Shown here in pieces: positions 17,710 through 27,289 of a stretch of DNA of 64,000 bases. Source of the DNA: Sphingomonas sp. AR_OL41 (lineage in GTDB: Bacteria; Pseudomonadota; Alphaproteobacteria; Sphingomonadales; Sphingomonadaceae). The stretch spans positions 174,678-238,677 of the forward strand of contig NZ_JARYTI010000002.1 of NCBI RefSeq assembly GCF_029911635.1. The letters run 5' to 3'. Below the pieces are notes generated by a model that saw only the letters and a list, made by a program, of their open reading frames with translations, was not told the origin of the DNA and ran no database searches. Position numbers and translations under genes: made by a program. How positions within the stretch are numbered: position 1 is the first letter of the stretch; every line of letters begins with the position of its first letter.

Positions 17710-18623
17710 GGTCTGGCTCCCGTATCGGCACGGATGAAGTCATCGATCAGTGCGCAAAGCTCCTCGGGCGCATCTTCCTGCAGGAAATGCCCTGTGCCGG
17801 CGATGATGCGGTGCGGCTGCCCCCGCGCGCCCGGCACGCGATCGACAAAGGCCTTTTCCCCGCCACGCGTGACCGGGTCCTGATCGCTGAAGGCGGTCAC
17901 AACGGGCTTGTCGAAACCTTCCAGCACCGCCCAGGCGGCGCGATTCTCGGCCACCGAGGCATGGTCGGGCGTGATCGGCACGAGCGTCGGGAACTGCCGC
18001 GCGCCCACCTTGTAGCGTTCGTCGGGAAAGGGCGCGTCATAGGCGGCGATCTCGGCCGGCGTGAGCTCGCGCGATGTGCCGCCATTGACGATCGCGCCGG
18101 CGGGAAATTGCGGCACATTCTGGCTGAAGTTCAGCCAAGCGTTGAACCCTTCCGAAAAGCCGGTCCCGACCGGCAAGCCGGTGTTGGCGATCACCAGCCG
18201 CGCAAAGCGTTCGGGAAAGGCCGTGACGAGACGCAGGCCGATCAACCCGCCCCAATCCTGGCAGAACAGCGTGACGTCGCGCAGGTCGAGCGCCGTGAAC
18301 CACGCGCTCATCCAGGCGACGTGCCGCTCATAGCTGTAATCGGCCCGCGCTGCCGGCTTGTCAGACTTCCCGAAACCGACGAGATCGGGCGCGATGACGC
18401 GGTGGCCCTTGGCGACGAGCGCGGGGATGAACTTGCGATAGAGATAAGACCAGCTCGGTTCGCCGTGCATCAGCAGCACCGGCGGCGCGTCGGGCGGCCC
18501 TTCATCGATATAATGGATCCGCAGATCGGTGCCGTCGGCGTCGGTGACCGTGAGGTAGTGCGGCGCAAAGGGATAGCCGTCGAGGCCGGCAAAGCGCTGC
18601 TCGGGCGTGCGCAAGACCTCCAT
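17706..18623 (-). CDS. Haloalkane dehalogenase, HLD-I type
   Basis: A 305-residue alpha/beta hydrolase predicted to hydrolyse carbon-halogen bonds to alcohol and halide. Candidate catalytic residues are nucleophile Asp123 (CQDWGG), acid Asp250 (DQDPVTRG) and His279 (GTGHFLQED). Halide-stabilising tryptophans are Trp124 beside the nucleophile and Trp163 in the cap (FNAWLNF). The cap segment [19 protein letters not shown] matches the Xanthobacter DhlA-like subfamily closely. ATG at 18623 has GGGGAGGAG upstream; a longer frame would run through the operator. It leads the dehalogenase-DUF1330-isomerase operon. The natural substrate may not be halogenated, since many members are orphan enzymes. 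Confidence 0.9.
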   Translation of the reverse strand: MEVLRTPEQRFAGLDGYPFAPHYLTVTDADGTDLRIHYIDEGPPDAPPVLLMHGEPSWSYLYRKFIPALVAKGHRVIAPDLVGFGKSDKPAARADYSYERHVAWMSAWFTALDLRDVTLFCQDWGGLIGLRLVTAFPERFARLVIANTGLPVGTGFSEGFNAWLNFSQNVPQFPAGAIVNGGTSRELTPAEIAAYDAPFPDERYKVGARQFPTLVPITPDHASVAENRAAWAVLEGFDKPVVTAFSDQDPVTRGGEKAFVDRVPGARGQPHRIIAGTGHFLQEDAPEELCALIDDFIRADTGARP

Positions 18624-18647
18624 TCGACTCCTCCCCGCGATATTTAT

Positions 18648-18664
18648 TGGCACGCATAGTGCCA
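18648..18664. promoter_or_regulatory. Candidate TetR operator upstream of the dehalogenase operon
   Basis: TGGCACGCATAGTGCCA has perfect six-base arms around GCATA and lies 25 bases before the dehalogenase ATG. The minus-strand GATATTGTGGCA that leads into it aligns with TATAATGTGGCA at the other site, so the operator sits in the same place relative to the -10 in both promoters. Confidence 0.6.
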
Positions 18665-18680
18665 CAATATCACGATGGCG

Positions 18681-19592
18681 TCAATGTCGCGTCGCTGCCG
18701 CCTGGTCGCTGACCAGCCGCACCCCGATATGATCGGTGCCAAGCCCGCGCTCCTCGAACTGCCGCGCGGCCGGACGATAGCGCGCGCAGTAATTGCCGGC
18801 GCAGAGATAGGATCCGCCCTTGATCACGCGGTCCTCGCTCCCGGGCCGCGCCCGCTCGCTGGTCCATTCCCAGACATTGCCGATCATGTCGTACAGCCCG
18901 AAAGCGTTGGGCTTGAAGCAACCCACGGGCGCACGACCACGGTAACCGTCGAGCCCCAGGTCGCGCACCGGAAAGACGCCCTGATAATAATTGGCTTGCG
19001 GCACGCCATGTTCGTCGACCGGCTCGGGCAGTGCCTTGTGCCCGGCGAGCGCGGCATATTCCCACTCCGCCTCGCTCGGCAGCCGCTTGCCGGCCCAGCG
19101 GGCATAGGCCTCGGCGTCCTCATAAGCGAGTTGCACGACGGGTTCCTGGCCACGGCCCGTGATCGTCTCGCGCGGTCCCGAGGGATGGCGCCACTGCGCC
19201 CCGATCTTCCAGCGCCACCAGCGTGGATCATCCTGGCCCGGCACCGCGAACACGGCCGAGCCCGGTAGGCGCATTTCCGCCGGCGTCTCCGGCGTTACCG
19301 GGGGCGCACGCTCGGCCATCGTCCTGTAGCCCGTCGCCGCGACGAACCGCGCAAACTCGTCGTTGGTCAGTTCGTGCGTGTCGATCCAGAACGGCTTGAC
19401 GGTCACCAGCCGCGGCGGGCCTTCCTCGGGATAATGCGGATCGTCGCCCATCGTGAAGCTGCCGCCGGGAAGATGCACCATCGGCGCGTCACGCAACGCG
19501 GCGCAGCGCGGACCAGCCGGCTGAGGAGCCTGCGCGGAGCAGGCTGACAGGATCGCGGACAGCATCAACAATCCCAATCCACGGATACTCAT
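18681..19592 (-). CDS. Formylglycine-generating enzyme-like lipoprotein (SUMF1/PvdO family)
   Basis: A 303-residue FGE-sulfatase-domain protein, expected to oxidise the sulfatase motif cysteine to formylglycine. A lipoprotein signal ends in LSAC (Cys18). Domain landmarks are LPGGSFTMGD, GKRLPSEAEWEYAA, NVWEWTSER and GGSYLCAGNYCARYR. Cys264 and Cys269 align with the copper-binding catalytic pair of aerobic FGE. ATG at 19592 is chosen because it begins a proper signal peptide. It lies just upstream of the dehalogenase operon and two operons from the sulfatase. Related PvdO-type proteins act in the periplasm on other targets, so a role other than sulfatase maturation is possible. Confidence 0.88.
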   Translation of the reverse strand: MSIRGLGLLMLSAILSACSAQAPQPAGPRCAALRDAPMVHLPGGSFTMGDDPHYPEEGPPRLVTVKPFWIDTHELTNDEFARFVAATGYRTMAERAPPVTPETPAEMRLPGSAVFAVPGQDDPRWWRWKIGAQWRHPSGPRETITGRGQEPVVQLAYEDAEAYARWAGKRLPSEAEWEYAALAGHKALPEPVDEHGVPQANYYQGVFPVRDLGLDGYRGRAPVGCFKPNAFGLYDMIGNVWEWTSERARPGSEDRVIKGGSYLCAGNYCARYRPAARQFEERGLGTDHIGVRLVSDQAAATRH

Positions 19593-19623
19593 GATGCCGC
19601 GCCTTTCCCCCCAGCGATGCCCG

Positions 19624-20499
19624 TCAGCGAGCAGCACCAGCATGTTTGTTCTCGCGTCGGCGACCGACCATCAGGCCGCGCTCCAGTCGCACACATAAGG
19701 CCGCATAATAGTCCGAAAGGAACTCGAAATCGCGACCATCGTCGGGCAGACCGGCCTTGTTGCGGATCGACCAGGCTACCGTGGCGATGGCATCTTCACG
19801 CCCGCCACGCAGCACATCTTCGAGCGTCTGCAATTCGTAGACACCGTACAGGTCGAGCGCGGCATCCGGAAATATCCGGCGCTGGCGCTCGACCGGCGCG
19901 ACCAGATCCGCGCCAAGCTTGGTGACGCCGCTGCGCACTACCCAGGTACCGGCGATCATGTCGCCGATACGCAGCCGGTCACGATTGAACAGCGGGAAGA
20001 ACAGGAATATCCCGCTCCACGACAGCGCGAAGATCACCAGAAACGCATCGGCGACGCCCTCGACCGCTTGCGCGAACAGGAACGACAGCGGGAGGAATAT
20101 CTCGATCTCGCGCATGGCATTGCGCGCGATCACCGCGCCACCGGTAAGGCGTGCGCCATCGCGCGCCACGACGCGAAGCCCCATGGCGCGCTTGCCCGGT
20201 GTGGCGCCGCGGCCGCCCATTTCGAACAGCGTGAACCAGCCGTTGCGCAACACGAAAAAGCCGAGCAGCCAGACGATCGCCAGCAGGCCGGATTGCGACG
20301 CAGCGAACAACATGATGATGATAATCGTCGCGACGACGAGAACCGCGATGATGATCATCGCGTCGATCATGAACGCCGCCGCACGCGTACCGGCACTGCC
20401 CAGTTCGAGCTGGAGATCGACACCTTCCGGCGTGACGAAGCTGCGCCGCAACGACGCCGGGCCCTTCGGCTTGTCGCGGTTGCGCCTAAACCAGGCCAT
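19624..20499 (-). CDS. RDD-family membrane protein
   Basis: A 291-residue protein with an RDD domain (about residues 35-190) in four to five TM helices. It has the family landmarks AFMIDAMIIIAVLV, GGRGATPGKRAMGLRVV and RLRIGDMIAGTWVV. The C-terminal 100 residues are soluble and helical. RDD proteins are poorly understood; some are linked to ion transport. It is the last gene of the six-gene MoxR operon and overlaps the SpoIIM-like gene by 14 bases. Confidence 0.88.
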   Translation of the reverse strand: MAWFRRNRDKPKGPASLRRSFVTPEGVDLQLELGSAGTRAAAFMIDAMIIIAVLVVATIIIIMLFAASQSGLLAIVWLLGFFVLRNGWFTLFEMGGRGATPGKRAMGLRVVARDGARLTGGAVIARNAMREIEIFLPLSFLFAQAVEGVADAFLVIFALSWSGIFLFFPLFNRDRLRIGDMIAGTWVVRSGVTKLGADLVAPVERQRRIFPDAALDLYGVYELQTLEDVLRGGREDAIATVAWSIRNKAGLPDDGRDFEFLSDYYAALCVRLERGLMVGRRRENKHAGAAR

Positions 20500-21517
20500 C
20501 GGATTTCCGTGGCAGATAGAAATAGACCAACCAGCCGGCCAGCATGGTCAGTCCGATCGCGTAGCGCGTCGCGGTGTCGTCGACCACCTGTCGCCCGATC
20601 CCTTCCAGCATGCCTGCGACCATCAGCATGACCACCGCGCCCGCCATGACGGTCGCCGCCTGACGCCCGGCGCGGGTTGCCGAATCGCCGCGCGTCTCGC
20701 GTCCGGGAAAGGCGATCGCGGTGCCGATGCGCATCCCTGCCGCCCCCGACAGGATGATCGAGAATATCTCGGTCGTACCGTGGATCGTCAGCCAGCCGAT
20801 GAATTCTCCGCCCAGCCCCTTGGCATCGAACACCGCGATCATCGCGCCCATCATCAGACCATTGTACAGGATCAGCAATACCGTCGGCACGGCGAAGGCG
20901 AAACCGAGCGCAAAGGCGAAGATCGCGATCTGCGCATTGTGCGTAAAAAGAAAGGCGGCGAACACCGCCAGCCCGTCTTCCTCGCCCTTGCCATGACCAT
21001 GCATCGTCGCGCGCAGCGCCTCGACCGATGCCGATGGGTCGCGCCCCTGCGACATGCTTCCGGGGATGAGCGTATAATAGCTGCTCGGATCGTGCCGCAC
21101 CATGAGATAGGCCGCCAGCGCACCCGCGAAGGTCAGCAGGAAGGCAACGAGCGTCTCCTTCCATAACGACTGAACCGCGACCGGCCAGCCGCGCGCGAAG
21201 AACCCGCCGATCTGCCGCAGCGCCGAATTCTGTACACCGTAAATCTGGAAATAAGCCCGCGTGCAGAGCTGTTCGAGATAGCCGACCAGCGCACGATCGA
21301 GCGATGTCTGCCGCGCGACCGACAGCGACGAGAGGGTCGTGCGATAGAGCAAGGGCAGCGCCAGCAGATCGTCGTCGCTCAGCGCGCCGATCGATCGTTT
21401 CTCCATCCGCGTGATCAGCCTGTCGAGGCGTCGCCACTCATCTTCATGCGCGGCGCGGAAGCGGCTGGCATTGACCAGCACCGGCTGCGCGTCGACGAAC
21501 GGCGTGGCGGCGTTCAC
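20486..21517 (-). CDS. Stage II sporulation protein M-like (DUF95) membrane protein
   Basis: A 343-residue protein with a soluble helical N-terminal region (about 1-110) and five or more TM helices. The membrane part includes AFALGFAFAVPTVLLILYNG and a GWLTIHGTTEIFSIILSGAAG segment typical of the SpoIIM/DUF95 family. There is no sporulation in this group; in Gram-negatives these genes accompany MoxR and DUF58 genes. The start overlaps the DUF58 stop by four bases. Confidence 0.88.
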   Translation of the reverse strand: MNAATPFVDAQPVLVNASRFRAAHEDEWRRLDRLITRMEKRSIGALSDDDLLALPLLYRTTLSSLSVARQTSLDRALVGYLEQLCTRAYFQIYGVQNSALRQIGGFFARGWPVAVQSLWKETLVAFLLTFAGALAAYLMVRHDPSSYYTLIPGSMSQGRDPSASVEALRATMHGHGKGEEDGLAVFAAFLFTHNAQIAIFAFALGFAFAVPTVLLILYNGLMMGAMIAVFDAKGLGGEFIGWLTIHGTTEIFSIILSGAAGMRIGTAIAFPGRETRGDSATRAGRQAATVMAGAVVMLMVAGMLEGIGRQVVDDTATRYAIGLTMLAGWLVYFYLPRKSDGLV

Positions 21518-22824
21518 AACAGGTTCCTCCGCTTGAGGTCGACATAACCGGCAACCAGGGTCTCGCCGACCTTGTCATAGGCGCTTTCGATGACATGCAC
21601 GCCGAGGTGCTGCAACCGCGCCAAAGCGAGCCGCCGGTCCCTGAGCAGCGCGGCGGCGGTGACGGCGCGGGTCACGTCGTCGGGCGTTTCGGGCATGCGA
21701 TCGGCGATCGCCTCGACCTCCTCGTCGCGCAGCACGACGACAAGCAGCAGATGCTTCTCGACGATCCGCGCCGCCGCACGGACCATGAAATCGGCCGAGG
21801 TCAGGTCGGTAAATTCGGTGAACAGCACGATCATCGATCGCCGGGTCAGCTTGGTGGCCAGCGTCGTCAGCGCGAAGGTGTAATTGGTCTCCTCGGTCGA
21901 ATAATCGATCGCCGCCGCCAGCCGCTGCAACTCGGCAAAGGCGGGCACACCCGACACCAGCCCGGAGGCGATGCGCGGTCGCGAGTCGAACACGTTGAGC
22001 GCGACGCGGTCGCCCAGCTTGAGCGCCACCCAGGCCGTCAGCAGCACCGCCGAGACCGCACGATCGACCCGCGGCAAGCCACCGACCGGCTCGGACATCT
22101 GCCGACCGGCATCGACCGCGAAGACGATCTGGTTGTTGCGCTCGGTGCGATACTCCTTGGCGTGGAGCTTGAAATGGCGGGCCGACTGCTTCCAGTCGAT
22201 CGCGCGTCGGTCCATGCCCGAGCGAAATTCGACGAGCGCCTCGAAATCGGCACCATCGCCGCGGTCAGCCTGCGCGATCAACCCGTTGACGGCGAAACGC
22301 TGGAAGATCTGCGCGCCGCGCTCGCGTACCGGGCGAACATCGGGCACGATCGCAAAGCTGCGGTCGATCTGCATGCGTTGCTGCTTCCACACCAGCCCGA
22401 GGGGCCCGCGCCAGCGCAGCCACACCGCCTCGAACCGCGCCAGTCCGCGCCGCAGCGCGACGAGCGGCATCAACGCGGCACCCTCCCCGCCTTGCAGCGG
22501 AATCCACAAGCGGCCGTCATCCTCGATCCCGAGCAGCGCGTTGCCGGCGAGCGCGACTTGCGCCGCCTGCGGTGGGCCCGCGCCACGCACGCGGACGGTA
22601 ATCCTCGCATCGACCGTCGCGCCGACGCTGGCGCTGGGGATCGGCGACAGTACAGCCTCGCCCTTGCGCGCGCCGCTCAGCGCATCGACGATCGTCAGCA
22701 GCAGCACCGCAACCGGCCAGGCCAGCCCGGCATACCAGCGCGCCGGCAGCAACACGCCGATCAACAAGGCGACGGGTGCCCCCGCCGCCGCCGCCAGCAC
22801 TGCCGAGCGCGTCGGATAGATCAA
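21514..22824 (-). CDS. DUF58 domain protein (VWA-like)
   Basis: A 436-residue protein with two TM segments in the first 45 residues, a beta-rich region, then a DUF58 domain containing [21 protein letters not shown] von Willebrand A-like domain follows, whose first metal-site motif reads DAGRQMS instead of D-x-S-x-S, so metal binding may be lost or altered. The usual partner is the adjacent MoxR ATPase. It overlaps both neighbours by four bases. Confidence 0.9.
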   Translation of the reverse strand: MIYPTRSAVLAAAAGAPVALLIGVLLPARWYAGLAWPVAVLLLTIVDALSGARKGEAVLSPIPSASVGATVDARITVRVRGAGPPQAAQVALAGNALLGIEDDGRLWIPLQGGEGAALMPLVALRRGLARFEAVWLRWRGPLGLVWKQQRMQIDRSFAIVPDVRPVRERGAQIFQRFAVNGLIAQADRGDGADFEALVEFRSGMDRRAIDWKQSARHFKLHAKEYRTERNNQIVFAVDAGRQMSEPVGGLPRVDRAVSAVLLTAWVALKLGDRVALNVFDSRPRIASGLVSGVPAFAELQRLAAAIDYSTEETNYTFALTTLATKLTRRSMIVLFTEFTDLTSADFMVRAAARIVEKHLLLVVVLRDEEVEAIADRMPETPDDVTRAVTAAALLRDRRLALARLQHLGVHVIESAYDKVGETLVAGYVDLKRRNLL

Positions 22825-23777
22825 CGCGGCGCCTCGATCGTCTCGATGATCGACGCGACGACATCTTCGATCACCCGACCGTCGATCTCGGCGGCCGGCG
22901 ACAGGATCAGGCGGTGCCGCAGCAACGCCGGCGCCAGTGCCTTGACGTCGTCGGGGATGACGAAGTTGCGGCCGTCGATCGCCGCCCGCGCCCGCGCCGC
23001 GCCGGCGAGCATCGCGCCGGCACGCGGGGAAGCGCCGCTTTCGAGATCGGCGACGTTGCGCGTGCCGCGGATCAACGCGGCGATGTAATCGATCACCTCA
23101 TCGACCAGCGCGACCGAGGCGACGGCCTCGACCGCCTCGCCGATCGACGCGGCGTCGGCGCGCTTGCCGACGCCCCACTCCTCCGGCGACATCGCCGCCT
23201 GGCGCGCGCCGTGCGTGGCGATGATCTTGCGCTCTTCCTCGGCCGACGGGTAATCGACATTGTGCTTGAACAGGAAGCGGTCGAGTTGCGCCTCGGGCAG
23301 CGGATAGACACCCTGCTGCTCGATCGGGTTCTGCGTCGCCACCACCATGAAACGGTCGCCGAGCGGCAAGCTCTCGCCGTCGATCGTCACGGTCCGCTCC
23401 TGCATCGCCTCGAGCAACGCCGCCTGGGTCTTGGGCGGCGTGCGATTGATCTCGTCCGCCAGCAGCAGGTCGGTGAAGATCGGGCCGCGCGTCAGCGAGA
23501 AGGTCGAGGTCTGGAAGTTGAACAAATTGGCGCCGATGATGTCGCCCGGCATCAGGTCGGGCGTGAACTGGATGCGCCCGAACTTCAGCCCCACCGCGTG
23601 CGCGAAGCTATGCGCGATCAGCGTCTTGGCGGTGCCCGGCGGACCTTCGAGCAGGATGTGGCCGCCGGCGAACAGCGCGACCAGCATCATTTCGACGGTC
23701 GCTTCCTGCCCGACGACCGCCTTGCCGACCTCGTCGCGGATCGCATCCGCCAGAGCCTTGACCTCTTCGACCGTCAC
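22821..23777 (-). CDS. MoxR-family AAA+ ATPase
   Basis: A 318-residue chaperone-type AAA+ ATPase. Walker A is [10 protein letters not shown], Walker B is [23 protein letters not shown], and sensor 1 is [21 protein letters not shown]. This is the MRP (MoxR proper) arrangement. I choose GTG at 23777 because GGAGAAGAAGG precedes it and it gives the same four-base GTGA overlap seen in the rest of the operon; an ATG five codons upstream (23792) has no ribosome site. It probably remodels its DUF58/VWA partner or a membrane target. Confidence 0.93.
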   Translation of the reverse strand: MTVEEVKALADAIRDEVGKAVVGQEATVEMMLVALFAGGHILLEGPPGTAKTLIAHSFAHAVGLKFGRIQFTPDLMPGDIIGANLFNFQTSTFSLTRGPIFTDLLLADEINRTPPKTQAALLEAMQERTVTIDGESLPLGDRFMVVATQNPIEQQGVYPLPEAQLDRFLFKHNVDYPSAEEERKIIATHGARQAAMSPEEWGVGKRADAASIGEAVEAVASVALVDEVIDYIAALIRGTRNVADLESGASPRAGAMLAGAARARAAIDGRNFVIPDDVKALAPALLRHRLILSPAAEIDGRVIEDVVASIIETIEAPR

Positions 23778-24982
23778 GCCTTCTTCTCCCATTGCCAGCG
23801 ATGCAGCGCCCGCGCCGCCTCGAGTACCTCGCGCCGGTCGCGCGCATCGCGCGCGGCTTCGGCCAGATCCGTGAATTTCGCGCCGCGTCCGAGCCGGTCG
23901 AGATAGGCGTCGATCGCGCCGTCACGCAGGCGCGCCGGGACACCGAACACGATCGCCGCGCGCTCGCGCACGACATCGGCATAGCGGCCACCCAGCGTCT
24001 TCTCGCGCCGCGCACGCCGCACCAACGCAGCCGCATTGTCGATCAGCGCGGCCTTGCCGAAGGCGATGGCGCGTGGGCGGCGACGCGGCGCGCCGAACTG
24101 GCCGAACGCCTGCCAACCGGCGAGCAGCAGTGCCGCGACGATCGCCAGCGTCATCGGCAGGAAAGGCGGCTGGAACATCAGCTTGAGCGGGTTCGGTGCG
24201 CGGCCGAGCCCGTTCAGCGTCACGTCGAAGTCGATCTCGGTCGCATCGGCGGGGTTCATATAGTCGAGCAAGGCCAATGCCGCTCTTGCCTGACCGGCGT
24301 CGGCCAGTCCGCGATTGTTGAGCAGGTCGGGATCGGCGAGAAAATAGAGTTGACCGATCCGTCCGAACACCACGCCGCCCTGTTCATCGGTGATGATCGG
24401 AATCACCCCGGCGCCGGTCAGCGTTTGTAGCGGTTGCGGCGCCTTGAAGGCCAGGTCGGGTCCGCCCTCCCCGGTCACATGGAGCGCCACGCCACCACTG
24501 CGGCGTTGCGTGAAGGTGAGCTTGGTGTCGGGCGCCAGCACGCCCTCGGGTTCGGCCGGCGGATCAAGCCCGATATAGCGCACCCAGCCGGGGTGAGCCG
24601 GGTCTTGTATCGTCAACCATTTGGGAAAGATAATGAGCGTCGGCTTGCCCTTGCGCGTGGCCAGCATATCGCCCATCGGCGTCGAGGCAAATTCGGGTGT
24701 CAGCACCACGAGCGCGTCGCCACTCAGCCGCTTGTCGTCGCGAATGACGGTCGGGTTGCGCCCGGTATCCTGTGCCAACCGCACGATCCCGCTAAACCCG
24801 ATCGCCGCGTTGGACAGCGCATGGCCGCGAGCATCGTTGCCCGAGCGGAAATCCGGCGCATAGGCACCAAGCACCAGCGTCGCAGCGAAACCGAGAATGC
24901 CGATCGCCAGCATGATCGCGACCGTACGGGCGCGGAACGCGCCGGTACCGCTGGACGTGCCGCTGACGACGAGGTCGCTCAT
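23774..24982 (-). CDS. DUF4350 domain protein
   Basis: A 402-residue protein. TM1 is near residues 20-42. A periplasmic GATase-like DUF4350 domain follows, with [20 protein letters not shown] and LIIFPKW, then a second TM (about 280-300, [20 protein letters not shown]) and a cytoplasmic helical tail. The ATG at 24982 overlaps the DUF4129 stop by four bases; a longer frame inside the upstream gene is rejected. The function is unknown, but it is a constant neighbour of MoxR/DUF58. Confidence 0.88.
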   Translation of the reverse strand: MSDLVVSGTSSGTGAFRARTVAIMLAIGILGFAATLVLGAYAPDFRSGNDARGHALSNAAIGFSGIVRLAQDTGRNPTVIRDDKRLSGDALVVLTPEFASTPMGDMLATRKGKPTLIIFPKWLTIQDPAHPGWVRYIGLDPPAEPEGVLAPDTKLTFTQRRSGGVALHVTGEGGPDLAFKAPQPLQTLTGAGVIPIITDEQGGVVFGRIGQLYFLADPDLLNNRGLADAGQARAALALLDYMNPADATEIDFDVTLNGLGRAPNPLKLMFQPPFLPMTLAIVAALLLAGWQAFGQFGAPRRRPRAIAFGKAALIDNAAALVRRARREKTLGGRYADVVRERAAIVFGVPARLRDGAIDAYLDRLGRGAKFTDLAEAARDARDRREVLEAARALHRWQWEKKA

Positions 24983-25677
24983 GCGCGCCACGTCCGCGGC
25001 AGAGCGAAATCGGCATAGGCGGCGCGCGCGCCGGTCCAGTCCTCGACGCTGACCGGCCGGCCACCGAACAGGCTGCGCTCGACCAGTCGCGCAATCCGCG
25101 CGAACAGATCGCGCGCCGGTGCCGGTACGGCATCCGCGGCGGCCAGTTCGCGGCTCGTCAGAGCCGGCCGCACGAGGCGCGGACGACGGCGTGCGATATC
25201 CTCGATCGAGCGGAACAGCAGATGATGTACCGCCTCGGCGTAGCGCCCGTCGGCGGCGAGCAGATCGGCTTCCTCGAGCCAGGCGCGCACCGGTGCCGCA
25301 TCGGGCGACCAGGCTTCTTCTTCCGGCTCGGCCGACGCCGCCACGACACGGCGCCGCCGCGGCAGGCGCCATTGTCCTTCGCGCAGCCGCACCACGATGA
25401 CCCACAACAGAGTCGCCGCGAGGATCGCGAGCAAAGTCCACAACAACGCCCGCGCGACGGGCGCGTCAGGCATGAAGCTGGCGATCCAGCTGAAAAACCG
25501 CCCGATCGGCCCATAAGCGAGCCAATGGAAGAAGCTTTTGAGCCAGGGCGGCGGCGGCGCGGGCGGCTTTACCGGTTGCATGGTGAACTGAATCGACGGG
25601 TCCGCCCGAAGCGCACGATGCGCCGCAGCGAAACGATCGGCGGCGATAGCCGCCTGATGCTCAGTTTCCCCGCTCAC
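24979..25677 (-). CDS. DUF4129 domain protein, first gene of the MoxR operon
   Basis: A 232-residue protein with a Pro-rich stretch (PPAPPPPWLK), one clear TM (about 78-95, ALLWTLLAILAATLLWVIVV) and a C-terminal DUF4129 domain. The latter has AVHHLLFRSIEDIA and a region ending FGGRPVSVEDW. DUF4129 is also found fused to transglutaminases elsewhere; no transglutaminase is present here. The promoter should lie in 25678-25811, shared with the divergent membrane-protein gene. I see no clear -35/-10 pair. Confidence 0.87.
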   Translation of the reverse strand: MSGETEHQAAIAADRFAAAHRALRADPSIQFTMQPVKPPAPPPPWLKSFFHWLAYGPIGRFFSWIASFMPDAPVARALLWTLLAILAATLLWVIVVRLREGQWRLPRRRRVVAASAEPEEEAWSPDAAPVRAWLEEADLLAADGRYAEAVHHLLFRSIEDIARRRPRLVRPALTSRELAAADAVPAPARDLFARIARLVERSLFGGRPVSVEDWTGARAAYADFALPRTWRA

Positions 25678-25811
25678 TCATGCCCCCGGTGACGCAAGCT
25701 GTCCCGATCGCAAGGGTTTAGAGCAAGTCGTGAAACGCGCAACGGCAATTGTCGCTCGACGCGGCCGATTTTGAACGCCACCGTATCGAAAGGACAACAT
25801 GGGGGTACGAC

Positions 25812-26612
25812 ATGGCGACAGCGCCGCAACATCAACGGACGCCCGAGGCCGAGATCGGTCGAATCTGGTCCCGCGCCTTTGATGCGATCGGCCGACGCCC
25901 CGGTGAAATACTTGTCGTTGCACTGCTGTTCGGGGGAATCCCCCTCGCGCTCCTGCGCGTACTGTCTGCCCATATCACTGCTGGCTTCGCAAACTCGCCA
26001 TGGATGTCACTGGCCGCCACCTTGATCATGTCGACCGTAACGTCGGTCCTTGGCGTTACCCTCGCCTATGCCCTGATAAGCCGAATCGTCGTCGCGACGT
26101 TGGACGGCAGCGATCAACCGATAGCGCAGGACGTCGATACGGTCATACGGCGCTTCATCATTCTTGTGACGATGGCGTTTTTGTCGAACTGCGGCATCGG
26201 CTTTGCAACCTTGCTATTGATCGTTCCCGGATTGATGTTGATGACCGCATGGGCAATGGCGCTGCCAGCCGTCTCGGTGGAGCCGCTTGGCCCGATCGAG
26301 GCCCTTCGTCGCAGCGAGGCCCTGACGCGAGGTGCACGTTGGCCCGTTTTCGGAGTCATATTGGTCTTAATATTGTTCGGCGGTGGCGGAACCTACCTCC
26401 TCAGCCGCGCCACCTATGCCTTTTATGGCGGCGAAAGCGCCTTTGAAGCCGTGCTCAACAATGGCTGGCCGCTATGGCATATCTTCGCGAGCGCTTTCTT
26501 CCAGACTTTCGTTATTGCGATGAGCGCTGCCGTTCATGCCACGCTTTACGTCCAGTTGCGTGACCAAAAAGACGGTCCGCGAACCGACACACTTGCCGAG
26601 GTTTTCGCCTAA
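25812..26612 (+). CDS. Multi-pass membrane protein, unknown function (glycerophosphodiester phosphodiesterase membrane-domain-like)
   Basis: A 266-residue protein with about six TM helices. They include LVVALLFGGIPLALLRVL, a long TM around SNCGIGFATLLLIVPGLMLM and a final helix near HIFASAFFQTFVIAM. The motif SVEPLGPIEALRRSEALTRG in a cytosolic loop is typical of small membrane proteins annotated as YciC- or GDPD-membrane-domain-like. ATG at 25812 has GGGGG upstream and is preferred to an earlier start. Its TAA overlaps the carbonic anhydrase ATG by one base, so the two are coupled. Confidence 0.75.
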   Translation: MATAPQHQRTPEAEIGRIWSRAFDAIGRRPGEILVVALLFGGIPLALLRVLSAHITAGFANSPWMSLAATLIMSTVTSVLGVTLAYALISRIVVATLDGSDQPIAQDVDTVIRRFIILVTMAFLSNCGIGFATLLLIVPGLMLMTAWAMALPAVSVEPLGPIEALRRSEALTRGARWPVFGVILVLILFGGGGTYLLSRATYAFYGGESAFEAVLNNGWPLWHIFASAFFQTFVIAMSAAVHATLYVQLRDQKDGPRTDTLAEVFA

Positions 26613-27136
26613 TGCCGCTCTATGAACTCGACGGAAAGCGGCCCGCGCTCGGCGCAGGCGCATGGGTCGCGCCCAGTGCCGATCTGATCGGCGACGTCCA
26701 GCTCGGAGAAGACGCCAGCGTCTGGTTCGGCGCGGTGATTCGCGGCGACAACACGCCGATCATCGTCGGGCCGCGCAGCAACATCCAGGAAGGCGCGATG
26801 GGGCACAGCGACGCCGGCACACCGCTGACGATCGGCGCCGACTGCACGATCGGCCATCACGCCGTCCTGCACGGCTGCACGATTGAGGACCGAGTGCTGA
26901 TCGGCATGGGCGCGATCGTCCTCAATCGCGCGGTGATCGGCGCCGGCTCGATCGTCGGCGCCGGCGCGCTGGTGACCGAAGGCAAGACCTTCCCGCCCGG
27001 CAGCCTGATCGTCGGCAGCCCGGCGCGCGCCGTGCGGACGCTCGACGACAATGCCGCCGCGATGCTGCTGATGTCGGCGGCGCATTATGTCGAAAAGGCG
27101 CACGCCTGCGCGGCGGGGCTGGTGCGGGTCGGCTGA
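26612..27136 (+). CDS. Gamma carbonic anhydrase family protein
   Basis: A 174-residue left-handed beta-helix protein of hexapeptide repeats. Metal-ligand histidines lie in AMGHSD and in IGHHAVLHGC, the expected three-His spacing. The C-terminal helix is LMSAAHYVEKAHA. Members may hydrate CO2 or have other metal-dependent roles (YrdA/PaaY-like). Translation is coupled to the upstream membrane protein by the overlap TAATG. Confidence 0.92.
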   Translation: MPLYELDGKRPALGAGAWVAPSADLIGDVQLGEDASVWFGAVIRGDNTPIIVGPRSNIQEGAMGHSDAGTPLTIGADCTIGHHAVLHGCTIEDRVLIGMGAIVLNRAVIGAGSIVGAGALVTEGKTFPPGSLIVGSPARAVRTLDDNAAAMLLMSAAHYVEKAHACAAGLVRVG

Positions 27137-27163
27137 CCGCCCGTCCAACATTTTCACCTGCTC

Positions 27164-27191
27164 CACCTGCAAAATCAGGTGCGACTTTTTT
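27164..27191 (+). terminator. Weak hairpin plus T-run after the carbonic anhydrase gene
   Basis: CACCTG-CAAAAT-CAGGTG, a six-base stem, is followed by CGAC and six T residues. It lies 28 bases after the stop. The stem is short, so confidence is limited. Confidence 0.45.
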
Positions 27192-27289
27192 GCCCGGTCA
27201 AGAAGCGATCAGATCGCGTACTTGCCCGCGCTATTTCAGTGACTTGGTACCATTATCCGAATCCAACATAACAGGTGCGGAACAGGTCG

